Assembly: GCF_004362215.1 (NCBI RefSeq)
Contig: NZ_SNWR01000002.1
Span: 248,001 to 312,000, forward strand
DNA from: Paractinoplanes brasiliensis
GTDB taxonomy: Bacteria > Actinomycetota > Actinomycetes > Mycobacteriales > Micromonosporaceae
Reading direction: 5' to 3'
Length of the DNA: 64,000 nucleotides
The notes below the pieces were generated by a model that was given only the letters and a program-made list of their open reading frames with translations, did no database searches and was not told the origin of the DNA. The position numbers were made by a program, and so were the translations under genes. Every line of letters starts with the position of its first letter. Positions within the stretch are counted from its first letter, which is position 1. This document shows, one piece after another, positions 42,017-49,956 of the stretch.

Positions 42017-42214
42017 GTCGAGATCGACTCCGGGATTCGCATCCTCGCCCAGACCGTCACCCCGCCCACCGTACGCAGCCTTGACGCCATCCACCTGGCC
42101 ACTGGACCACGCCTGCGTGACCAGCAGCGACTGACGTCGTTCGTGACCTACGACAAGCGGCTGGCCGAGACGGCGCCGGCAGCCGGCCTCGCCGTCGGCA
42201 TGCCCACGGGCTGA
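42017..42214 (+). pseudogene. 3' remnant of a VapC-type PIN-domain toxin gene
   Basis: The frame reads VEIDSGIRILAQ, then TVRSLDAIHLAT and TSFVTYDKRLAETAPAAGL, the last third of a VapC toxin (the SLDAIHLA and VTYDKRL motifs with the C-terminal PIN acidic residue). No start codon, N-terminal Asp motif or VapB partner is found upstream, where the nitrilase-family gene occupies the other strand. This is a truncated relic of a toxin-antitoxin locus. Confidence 0.65.
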
Positions 42215-42390
42215 GCAGTCCTGGGGTCGGCAGCCCATCAATCAGGTGGGTGGGAGGGTCTGGTGGCCGAGTCGGTCGTTCCATCGCGGCTGCCGGGTTC
42301 AAGCCGAGCCGGGTCGATCTGACCGCTGAGACGGCCATGCTGCCGCGCCGATGAGAGCATCAGCCGCCGTCGCGGGGGTATTCGGGTGGG

Positions 42391-42579
42391 ATGACTCAAC
42401 CGTCGAATGCGGGCGCCAGTACGGAGCAGCACATTACCGGCAGCCCGGAAACTGAGAAGTTCCCGACCGACAACCCGCCGGACAGCAACACGCCGGCCGG
42501 TGGCAGCAGCAACAAGGGGATCAACGACAACCGGGCCAACCTCAACGAGGGGGAGCCGCTGCCCGAGCCGCCGGATTAA
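42391..42579 (+). CDS. Small hypothetical protein, disordered and polar
   Basis: 62 residues, MTQPSNAGASTEQHITGSPE at the start, rich in Asn, Pro, Glu, Ser and Gly with no hydrophobic core. No domain is recognised. It has a GGGTGGG leader before ATG 42391. Its stop overlaps by four bases the end of the convergent FHA gene. A real gene is plausible from codon usage but not certain. Confidence 0.45.
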   Translation: MTQPSNAGASTEQHITGSPETEKFPTDNPPDSNTPAGGSSNKGINDNRANLNEGEPLPEPPD

Positions 42580-43322
42580 GGCCTGGGCGGGGCGTGCAGG
42601 GTCAGGGTTGTCCAGGCCCCGACGTGGACGCGGTCGCCGTCTGCCAGGGCCCGCGACTGGCCCGCCGTCAGTGGCTGCTGGCCGTCGTTGATGTAGGTGC
42701 CGTTGGTCGAGCCGACGTCGGAGACCAGCCACACACCGTCGACGCTCAGCGTCAGCAGGGCGTGGGAGTGGGAGACCCCGGGGTCGTCGTCGGCCAGGTC
42801 GATCTCGGGGTTTGTGCCCTTCGACGTGCTTCTGCGGCCGATCCGCACCTGCGGCGGGGGCAACGGGACCGTACGGGATCCGCCGTCGGCCGGGAACTCG
42901 ATGCCGTCGATCGCGTTCTCCTCGAAGTACGCCCGGTCCGGCGCGATCGTGACCGTCCAGCCCGCCAGGGGAGCCGGCGGCGACGAAGGCGTGAGCGTGG
43001 GCACCCGGCCCGTGCTGTGGTCGTAGCCGCAGTCCTCGCAGAACCGGCCCGCCCCGACCCGGGGCGTGCCGCAATTCGGGCACGGCTCGGCGGTGGAATC
43101 GAGCGCGGAGGCGCCGGCAGGCGAAGAAGCGCCGGCAAGAGCGGACGAAGTGCCAGAAGCGGACAAAATTCCGGAAGTGCCGGCGGCCGACGAAACGCCA
43201 GACGTGCCGGGGCCGGGCGAAACGCCCGCCGAGGCCGGCATCCCGTCGATTTTGGCGCCGCACGTGTCGCAGAAGTCGCTCTCTCCCGAGACGTGACCCT
43301 TCGGGCAGGCGTACGTGGTCAC
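42576..43322 (-). CDS. FHA-domain protein with N-terminal zinc ribbons
   Basis: 248 residues, last gene of the seven-gene operon. Two Cys pairs at the start (YACPKGHVSGESDFCDTCG, residues about 4-22) and another set at about 80-98 (CPNCGTPRVGAGRFCEDCG) form zinc ribbons. They flank a Ser/Gly/Thr linker with repeated GTSG units. The C-terminal FHA domain (about 150-240) binds phosphothreonine: RIGRRSTS, SHSHALLTL and STNGTYIND. This resembles mycobacterial GarA, the PknG substrate, but there is no ETTS phospho-motif, so phosphorylation may occur on the Thr/Ser-rich linker. GTG 43322 overlaps the VWA stop by four bases. Confidence 0.88.
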   Translation of the reverse strand: MTTYACPKGHVSGESDFCDTCGAKIDGMPASAGVSPGPGTSGVSSAAGTSGILSASGTSSALAGASSPAGASALDSTAEPCPNCGTPRVGAGRFCEDCGYDHSTGRVPTLTPSSPPAPLAGWTVTIAPDRAYFEENAIDGIEFPADGGSRTVPLPPPQVRIGRRSTSKGTNPEIDLADDDPGVSHSHALLTLSVDGVWLVSDVGSTNGTYINDGQQPLTAGQSRALADGDRVHVGAWTTLTLHAPPRP

Positions 43323-44584
43323 TGGCCGCGTCCCACCCGCACGGTCTTCGTCGAGCGGGTGTCCAGCGCCATCTCGTCGGCCGCCGCCACCTTGCGCCGC
43401 AGCCGGACCGTGCCGGTCGCCGCGTCCTCGATCTCGACCACGGTGGCCAGCAGCTCGGAGGTCGCCTGGTTGCCGCTCTCGTGGGCCAGCTGCGCCGCCC
43501 GCCCGAATTTGATCGTCGCGGTGTGGTCGTCACCCGCCTTGCGCGCCTCGATTCCCGCCTGAATGGCGTCGGCCAGCTCGGCCTGCCCGGTGTAGTGGGC
43601 GACCTGCCGGTTGATCCGGGTCGACAGCGCCGCGTCGTCGGTCCACACCGCCCGTACGAGGGATTGGGCATGCACCGTGTCGCCCTCGACCACCGACACC
43701 CGGGCCGCCAGCATCTCGTCACCGGCGGCACCCGGCGGCACGTCGACGCACAGGTGGTAGTCGCGGCTCTCGGCGCCCCACGAGCCCAGCGGGTACCGGC
43801 CCGCCCGCGCGCCGTCGGCCACCCGCTTGCCGGTCAGGTCGGCCACCTGCGGCTCGACCTGCTTGACGAACCGGACCGTGGCGTTCACCGGCGTCCAGAC
43901 CTTCAGCTGCACGTCGGCCGCCGTCTTGCCCATGGCGGCGGTCATCATCTGCTCGAACGCGGCCGTGAGGTCGGCCGGGCGGGCCACGATGTCGACGGTG
44001 CCCAGCATCGCGTCGGCGATCTTGCGGAGCTCGGAGACCTTCCAGTTGGTGCCGACGCCGCGGCAGTCGACCGTGAACTTGCCGCCGATCGATGCCAGCA
44101 CGCTTTCCAGGTAGCCCTGGCGTTCGCCGTTGTCGCCGTCGGTGAGCATGATGGCGTGCGCGATGTCGCCCGGCCGCTGGGCGAACAGCTGCGCCGCGAG
44201 CAGCAGCCACGCGCCCATCGCGGTGCCGCCGCTGGCGTGCAGCCGGTCGATCGCCCACGTCGCCTCGGCCCGGGTCTGCGCGGACGCCACCGCGAGCTGC
44301 CCCGGCGCCGGGAAGAGCTGCTGTGCCGTGCCGACGCCGGCGATCAGCGCGAAGTGCACGCCGTCGTCGATGCAGGCGACCGCGGCCTTGGCGGCCTGCC
44401 GGGCGGCGGCGATGCGCCCCTCGGCCTGCATGGAGCCGGACGCGTCCACGATAATGATCTCGGTTGCGCCGCTGGTGCGGGAGCCGGTGGCGCCGCCGGA
44501 CGAGGTGACCGTGACGATCGCGTTGACCTCGGTCGCACCGAGGGCGAGAAATTCGTTCTGGAAGGCCTCGGCGGTGTACGTCAT
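43319..44584 (-). CDS. von Willebrand factor A domain protein
   Basis: 421 residues. A VWA domain at about 45-225 has the metal site DASGSMQ (DxSxS), a conserved Thr at SGGTAMG and LTDGDN (Asp). It is followed by a beta-rich region and a C-terminal helical part (about 320-421) with AGIEARKAGDDHTATIKFGRAA in pieces. In TerY-P systems a VWA protein acts with a kinase and a PP2C phosphatase as a phosphorylation-controlled scaffold; the same three types are here. ATG 44584 overlaps the stop of the phosphatase gene (ATGA). The frame is open upstream to 44932 but that part is a shadow of the phosphatase. Confidence 0.9.
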   Translation of the reverse strand: MTYTAEAFQNEFLALGATEVNAIVTVTSSGGATGSRTSGATEIIIVDASGSMQAEGRIAAARQAAKAAVACIDDGVHFALIAGVGTAQQLFPAPGQLAVASAQTRAEATWAIDRLHASGGTAMGAWLLLAAQLFAQRPGDIAHAIMLTDGDNGERQGYLESVLASIGGKFTVDCRGVGTNWKVSELRKIADAMLGTVDIVARPADLTAAFEQMMTAAMGKTAADVQLKVWTPVNATVRFVKQVEPQVADLTGKRVADGARAGRYPLGSWGAESRDYHLCVDVPPGAAGDEMLAARVSVVEGDTVHAQSLVRAVWTDDAALSTRINRQVAHYTGQAELADAIQAGIEARKAGDDHTATIKFGRAAQLAHESGNQATSELLATVVEIEDAATGTVRLRRKVAAADEMALDTRSTKTVRVGRGQ

Positions 44585-45528
44585 CGGTGTTCTCCCCCAG
44601 CCGGCGTGATCGGCACCAGGGCCACGGTGATGTTGTCGGCGCCGCCCGCGGTGTTGGCGTAGGCGGCGAGCCACCGGGCCGCGGAGATCAGCGTGCCCTG
44701 TTCGCGCAACCCTTCCCGCACCGCCGCGGCGAAGGCTCCCGGATCGGTCAGGTAGTTCCACAAGCCGTCGCTGCACAGCACCAGATGCCCGGGGTCGCCG
44801 ACCACGAATTCCGCCGTACGGGGGGCGATCGTGCCCGCGTCGGCCCCGAGCCACGCCGTGATCGCGTGGGCCTTCGGGTCGCGCATCGCCTGTTCCGGGT
44901 CGGCGCCCAGCGCGATCACATGGGTCGCCCACGAGTCGTCCTCGGTGAGCTGCTCGGCCACGCCCTCCTCGGGCACCCAGTAGGCCCGGCTGTCACCGAT
45001 CCACCCGACCGTGACCGCGTCGCCGCGTACGGTGGCGGCGACGATCGTGCACGCCGGGTTGGAGGCCTGCCGCCGCGGGTCGCCCTCGCCGGCCAGCTTG
45101 GCCACCGCGATCTGCGCCGAGCCGATGGCCGTGGCCAGGTCGAGCCCGTCGCCGAGCGCCGTCCCGGTCGCCGACACCGCGGTCAGCGAGGCCACGTCGG
45201 GGTCGAAGGACGACGAGACACCGTCGCTGACCACCACGTCGACGTCACGCCCGCGGGTGGCCAGCCACATGGCGTCCTCGTTGCGGTGGTGGCGCAGCCC
45301 GCGGTCGGTCACCGCCGCCGCCACGTCGCCGCAGTCGGTCTCGAGATGGTCGCGTTCCCGTCCGGCCAGCATGCCGCAGTGCCGGCAGTACCCGTCCGCG
45401 CCGACGCCGCCCGGGGTGCCGCAGTGCTGGCAGGCCGGCTCGGGGGCCAGCGACCTGCCACAGGCCTCGCAGAAGGCCGCTCCGGCGGCACGCTCGTCGG
45501 CGCAGGAGGCGCAGTCGGTCATGATCAT
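44581..45528 (-). CDS. PP2C-family protein phosphatase with N-terminal zinc ribbons
   Basis: 315 residues. The N-terminal 55 residues hold two zinc ribbons (CASCADERAAGAAFCEACG and CQHCGTPGGVGADGYCRHCG). The PP2C core follows: RGLRHHRNEDA, VVVSDGVSSSFDP (the usual DGMGG is DGVSS here), WIGDSRAYW, LVLCSDGLWNYL and DNITVALV. It would remove phosphates from Thr or Ser residues set by the PknG-like kinase. Start: ATG 45528 follows GCGAGG four bases away; ATG 45522 is the alternative. The gap from the kinase gene is 86 bp, the largest in this operon. Confidence 0.9.
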   Translation of the reverse strand: MIMTDCASCADERAAGAAFCEACGRSLAPEPACQHCGTPGGVGADGYCRHCGMLAGRERDHLETDCGDVAAAVTDRGLRHHRNEDAMWLATRGRDVDVVVSDGVSSSFDPDVASLTAVSATGTALGDGLDLATAIGSAQIAVAKLAGEGDPRRQASNPACTIVAATVRGDAVTVGWIGDSRAYWVPEEGVAEQLTEDDSWATHVIALGADPEQAMRDPKAHAITAWLGADAGTIAPRTAEFVVGDPGHLVLCSDGLWNYLTDPGAFAAAVREGLREQGTLISAARWLAAYANTAGGADNITVALVPITPAGGEHR

Positions 45529-45614
45529 CGGGCCTCGCTGTCGCAGTTGGAGCCGGGGAACAAAAGCGGGAGCCGGGGAATGAGCCCGGTGGCGCACATC
45601 ATAAGAACTCCGGG

Positions 45615-47816
45615 TCATGTCCGCGTCCGGGGCCTCGACGTGTTGGCCAGGTCGACCAGCCGGATCTTCTCGGCCCCGTGGGCGGCGCGCGCCATTTCCC
45701 GGTACGCCTCCTCGAGCGCGAACCGGATGTCGCGTTCGGCGATCTTCCCGCTCCGGGTGGACCCGAGCACCGCCGCGGGCAGCGTGGCGCCGCCGCCGAC
45801 GTTGCGCAGGGCCTGTTCGAGCAGTTCGGCCCGCAACTGGGCCAGCTGGGCTGCTTCCACCTCGAGGCGTTCGATCAGGGCCGCCGCGGCCGCCAGCGAG
45901 TCGACGTCGGGCGCCTTCGACGGGTGTGCCTGCACGAGCGCGCGCACCGCCCCGACCTGCGAGCTGCGGTAGGCCGACGACGTGCCGGGCACCCGGTTGT
46001 ACGCCTCGACGGCCCCGCTGCGGTCACCGGCCCGCAGCCGGCAGCGCGCCAGCCCGGCCGCGGCTGCCGTGTACGACGGGTCGGTGCGGCTCACCACGTC
46101 GTAGTACCCGGCCGCCGCCGGGTCCCCGGCCAGCTCCAGGCTCAGGCCCAGCGCGAGCTGCGGCGCCAGCTCGCCCGGCAGCGCCGCGTACACCGCGTCG
46201 AAGCAGAGCCGGGCCGCCGGGTGGTTGCCCTCGGCCAGCCGCAGCAACCCGTCGTACCAGGCCGCCCGCCAGTCCCCGCCCTCGGCGAGCATCAGCCGGT
46301 CGCACGCCTCCCGGGCCTCGCCGAACTCGCTGGTGCGGGCTGCCAGGTCGATGCGGGCCCGCAGAGCGCGCAGCCGCACCTCGATGGTGTCGACCGGGGC
46401 CGAGGTCAGCAGCGTGAGCACCTCGGACGGGTCGGTCACGGTCACCGAGGCCAGGAACGCGGCCGCCGGGTCGGTGAGGTCGATCAGCGGGGTCGGCAGG
46501 TCCTGCCAGCGCGGCGTCTCCGAGCGCGGGTCGGTGCGCAGCTCGCCGGTGAACAGCCGCGACGGCGCCGGGTGGGGCGTGCCGCCGGCCGCCAGCACCT
46601 GCCGCAGCACGCCCAGCATCTGCTCGCTCATCTCGGCCGCGTCGACGAACCGTTCCGTCGGCTCCTTGCGGGTGGCCCGGTCGATGAGCCGGTAGAACGA
46701 CTCGAACTGCCGGTACACGTCGAACTCGCCCCGGTCGGGCAGGGTGTCGGCGAACGTGCTCTGGTAACCGCGGAAGTCGGTGGTGAGCACGGCCAGCGTA
46801 CGGCCGATGGTGTACAGGTCCGAGGCGATCGACGGGCCCAGCGTCGCCATCTCGGGCGCCTGATAGCCGACCGTGCCGTAGAGCGCCGCGTCGTGGTCGT
46901 CGACGTGCACGACGCCGCCCAGGTCGATCAGCTTGAGCTGGTCGCCGACCTGGATCACGTTGTCCGGCTTGAAATCGCAGTAGATCAGCCCGCGGTCGTG
47001 CAGGTACCCGAATGCCGGCATGATCTCCAGGACGTACGCCAGCGCCTGGTCGACCGGCAGCGGGTCGGCCGTGTTGCCGGCCGCCTCCCGGCGCTTCTTG
47101 AGGATGTCCTTGAGCGACTGGCCGCCGACGTACTCCATGACGATGTAGCCGGCGCCGTCGTGCTCGACGAAGTTGTAGATCTTGACGATGTTCGGGTGCT
47201 CGACCTCGGCCAGGAACCGGCGTTCGGCCACCGCCGCGGCCAGCGCGTCCTCGTCACCCGAGTTGAGCAGGCCCTTGAGCACCACCCAGCGGTCCGAGAC
47301 GTTCTTGTCGACGGCCAGATAGATCCAGCCCAGCCCGCCGTGCGCGAGCGCGCCGACCACCTCGTACTGCCCGCCGATGAGGTCGCCCTTGACGAGCTTG
47401 GGGGTGAAGTTGAACGGCTCGCCGCAGGAGGGGCAGAAGCCCGACGTACGCCCTCCGCGGTCACCTCTCGTGCGGCCGACCGTGTTGCCGCACTTGGCGC
47501 AGTACCGCTTCGACTCGGGCACCTCGGCGTTGGCCTTGACGACGGTCGCCGGGTCGGCCTGCGTGATCGGCTCGATGTCGACCAGGCCGCCTCCGAAGCG
47601 CCGGCGCGACGATCCGGTGCGGGAGCTGCCGGTCCGGCTCGATCCCGCCGTACGGGTGGACAGGGCGGCCGACCGCGATGACGGGCCGGTCGCGACAGTG
47701 GCCTCACGTGGCTTCGGCACAACGCCGGCCGGCCGGGAACTCGCGCGCGGGGCCATGCCGCAGGTGTCGCAGTACCCGTCCTCGATCGTCCCCGGGCAGT
47801 TACGTTCGCACTTCAT
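45615..47816 (-). CDS. pknG: PknG-like serine/threonine protein kinase
   Basis: 733 residues, close to the 750 of mycobacterial PknG. It opens with a Cys motif CERNCPGTIEDGYCDTCG, then a Ser/Arg/Thr-rich linker (GSSRTGSSRTGSSR), a rubredoxin-type ribbon at about 104-137 (CAKCG and CPSCG), the kinase domain (G-loop AHGGLGWIYLA, VLKGL Lys, catalytic loop YCDFKPDNV, LIDLGG as DFG), and a C-terminal TPR region. The catalytic loop lacks the HRD Arg, as in PknG. In mycobacteria PknG controls glutamate metabolism through GarA and is linked to GlnX/GlnH. GTG-free ATG 47816 overlaps the preceding stop (ATGA). Confidence 0.92.
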   Translation of the reverse strand: MKCERNCPGTIEDGYCDTCGMAPRASSRPAGVVPKPREATVATGPSSRSAALSTRTAGSSRTGSSRTGSSRRRFGGGLVDIEPITQADPATVVKANAEVPESKRYCAKCGNTVGRTRGDRGGRTSGFCPSCGEPFNFTPKLVKGDLIGGQYEVVGALAHGGLGWIYLAVDKNVSDRWVVLKGLLNSGDEDALAAAVAERRFLAEVEHPNIVKIYNFVEHDGAGYIVMEYVGGQSLKDILKKRREAAGNTADPLPVDQALAYVLEIMPAFGYLHDRGLIYCDFKPDNVIQVGDQLKLIDLGGVVHVDDHDAALYGTVGYQAPEMATLGPSIASDLYTIGRTLAVLTTDFRGYQSTFADTLPDRGEFDVYRQFESFYRLIDRATRKEPTERFVDAAEMSEQMLGVLRQVLAAGGTPHPAPSRLFTGELRTDPRSETPRWQDLPTPLIDLTDPAAAFLASVTVTDPSEVLTLLTSAPVDTIEVRLRALRARIDLAARTSEFGEAREACDRLMLAEGGDWRAAWYDGLLRLAEGNHPAARLCFDAVYAALPGELAPQLALGLSLELAGDPAAAGYYDVVSRTDPSYTAAAAGLARCRLRAGDRSGAVEAYNRVPGTSSAYRSSQVGAVRALVQAHPSKAPDVDSLAAAAALIERLEVEAAQLAQLRAELLEQALRNVGGGATLPAAVLGSTRSGKIAERDIRFALEEAYREMARAAHGAEKIRLVDLANTSRPRTRT

Positions 47817-48991
47817 CGGCCGTCCTTCGCGATCGTGGCGGTGAGCGCATCCTGGTAGGCGTTGACGGCCCGGCGGGCGGCGGCCAGGTCGCACGGCGCG
47901 ACGTACAGGGCCTCACGCGCGGCCAACGCCGGCGGGGACAGTTGCGGGTGCTCGGCCAGCCCGCGGCGCAGCGCCTTGGCCTGGTAGGCGTCGAAGCGTC
48001 CGCGCAGCTCGTTGCGGGCCGCGAGCAGGCCGCCGTTGTGGGCCGCCCCTTCGCGCAGCGTCGTGAGCCGCTCCCGGGCCCGCCGGTTCCAGTCGGAGAG
48101 CCGAGCGCTGATCAGCGGCCAGTGCCCGGCGGCGGCCAGCGCGTCGATCGCGGCCAGGTCGGGCCGCAGGTCACCGGCGGGCACGGCGGCGATCTCGTGC
48201 GGCGGGAACCGGCCGTCGGCCTTCCCGGCGGCGGCGTGGGCCTCGTCGGTTGCCGCCACCAGCTCGGCCGCCAGGCGGTGCGCGTCGGCCAGCCGCTGGG
48301 TCAGGACCTCCCGCAGCTCGCCGGCCGAGGTGCGCTCGGCGTCGGCGCGTTCGATGAGGGACCGTACGGCGGTCAGGTCCGCCTCGCGCACGCCGAGCGG
48401 ATCGGTCGCCAGCGTCGCGGTGAACTGCCCGAGCAACCGGTCGGCCTGGTCGATGGTGGCCGTGCTGCCACCCGACTGCCGGGTCAGCCCCCGTACGGTC
48501 TCCAGCGCGGTGGCCGCCTCGGCCGCGGCCGGGAGCAGCCTGTCCCACGCCGCGCCGGCCCGGGTGGCGACGCCGACCGCCGTGGCGAAGGCGGCCTCCA
48601 TCGCCGACAGCAACTGGGCCGGCGTGCACGTGGTGTGCACCTGGCCGGGTCCGAGCAGCCCGCGCTGGGCCAGCGGAACCACCTCGACCGACAGCGTGAT
48701 CGACGCGCCGAGCACCTCGTGCCGCAGCTGTGCCCGCTCGGCGTCGCTGGGCCGTTTGAGGTCGCGCAGCTGCTGCGCCCGCGTGATCACCTCGGTCAGC
48801 AGCCGATAGCCGTCCCACAGCTCGGTCAGCGCGGCGGTCGCGTCGGCCCACGCGGCGGCTGTCCGGCCGGTCAGCCGGGTCTTGTCCAGCTCCTTGCGGG
48901 CCGGGTTGTCGTCGAGGTCGACCAGGTTGGCCGCGATCGCCGTCACCGCGGTCTCGAGCCGCCGCAGCTCGGCCTCTGCCCGCGCGGTCAT
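47813..48991 (-). CDS. Unknown helical protein between GlnH and PknG
   Basis: 392 residues, rich in Ala, Leu, Arg and Glu and predicted to be mostly alpha-helical with coiled-coil segments (TARAEAELRRLETAVTAIAA at the start, REVLTQRLADAHRLAAELVA in the middle). No domain, TM segment, signal peptide or catalytic motif is recognised. Its start overlaps the glnH stop and its stop overlaps the pknG start, both as ATGA, so it is translated in step with the sensor and the kinase. The absence of a TM segment suggests a cytosolic adaptor. In mycobacteria glnX and glnH lie directly beside pknG without it. This is the most novel component of the operon. Confidence 0.8.
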   Translation of the reverse strand: MTARAEAELRRLETAVTAIAANLVDLDDNPARKELDKTRLTGRTAAAWADATAALTELWDGYRLLTEVITRAQQLRDLKRPSDAERAQLRHEVLGASITLSVEVVPLAQRGLLGPGQVHTTCTPAQLLSAMEAAFATAVGVATRAGAAWDRLLPAAAEAATALETVRGLTRQSGGSTATIDQADRLLGQFTATLATDPLGVREADLTAVRSLIERADAERTSAGELREVLTQRLADAHRLAAELVAATDEAHAAAGKADGRFPPHEIAAVPAGDLRPDLAAIDALAAAGHWPLISARLSDWNRRARERLTTLREGAAHNGGLLAARNELRGRFDAYQAKALRRGLAEHPQLSPPALAAREALYVAPCDLAAARRAVNAYQDALTATIAKDGR

Positions 48992-49956
48992 TTGTCGTAC
49001 TGGGCCTTCGGCGGGGACGGGGCCGCGCCGAAGTCACCCAGCCACCGCTCGTACGTCTTCTTCCAGGTGCCGTCGGCGCGGTTGCGTTCGAGCACGGCGT
49101 TGACGAACCGGGCGAACTCGGGATGCTCCTTCGAGATCGCCATCGCGTACGGCTCGTCGGTGAACCGGTCGCCGATGACCTTGGCGTACGGGTCCTGAGC
49201 GGCCATGCCGGCCAGGATCGTGTCATCGGTCGAGATGCCGTCGACCTCGTTGCGCTGGAACGCGACCAGGCAGTCGCCGAACACCGCCTTGGCCACCGGG
49301 ATCGGCTTGGTCTTCACCTTCGCCACGTTCTCGATCGACGTGGAGCCCGCGGCCGAGCAGACCTTCTTGCCACCGAGGTCCTCGATGCTCTTGGCCGTCG
49401 AGGTCTTCGACACCAGCACCTTCTGCCCGGCCTCGTAGTAGATGCTGGAGAACAGCACGTCCTGCCAGCGCTCGCAGTTGGCCGTCATGGTGTCGGCGAC
49501 GATGTCGACCGAGCCGTCCGCGGCCGAGCTCACCCTTTTGTCGTACGCGATGACCTTGATCTGCAGTTTGCCGGGGTCACCGAAGATGGCCTCGGCGATC
49601 TGGCGGCCCATGTCGACGTCGAAGCCCTCGATCTGGCCGGTGAACGGGTTGCGCGAGCTGAACAGCAGCGTGTCCTGGCTGGTGCCGAGCACGAGCCGGC
49701 CGCGTTCCTGGATGGTCCTCATGTAGCTGCCGGCGGGCATGTCACCGGGGGAGGGCAGCCCGCCGGGCTCGGGTCGCAGGCTGGCCCGTGGGTTGCACGC
49801 GGGGGCGGCCTTCTTGGCGGCGGGCGGGGCCTGGCCCACAGCGTCCGTCCGCGGCTGGGTGGCCGTCGTGGACAGCGGGCCGGTGTCGCCCGAGCAGGCG
49901 GCCAGGGCGGTGGTGGCGGCGAGCGCGGCGACGGCGAGAACGGCTCGGATGCGCAT
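48988..49956 (-). CDS. glnH: GlnH-like amino-acid-binding lipoprotein
   Basis: 322 residues. Signal peptide with lipobox LAAC (RIRAVLAVAALAATTALAAC, Cys at 20), then a Thr/Ala/Pro linker and a family 3 solute-binding domain (about 75-320). Conserved pieces include LVLGTSQDTLLFSSRNPFTG, GFDVDMGRQIAEAIFGDPG, LGGKKVCSAAGSTSIEN and AISKEHPEFARFVNAVL. In mycobacteria GlnH binds Asp/Glu and signals through GlnX to PknG. It has no adjacent permease genes, so it is a sensor rather than an importer component. The ATG at 49956 overlaps the glnX stop. Confidence 0.9.
   Translation of the reverse strand: MRIRAVLAVAALAATTALAACSGDTGPLSTTATQPRTDAVGQAPPAAKKAAPACNPRASLRPEPGGLPSPGDMPAGSYMRTIQERGRLVLGTSQDTLLFSSRNPFTGQIEGFDVDMGRQIAEAIFGDPGKLQIKVIAYDKRVSSAADGSVDIVADTMTANCERWQDVLFSSIYYEAGQKVLVSKTSTAKSIEDLGGKKVCSAAGSTSIENVAKVKTKPIPVAKAVFGDCLVAFQRNEVDGISTDDTILAGMAAQDPYAKVIGDRFTDEPYAMAISKEHPEFARFVNAVLERNRADGTWKKTYERWLGDFGAAPSPPKAQYDK

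Noticed and set aside
45678..47681. 667-codon plus-strand ORF antisense to the kinase
   Set aside because: It has no recognisable domain and mirrors the third-position bias of the PknG-like gene.
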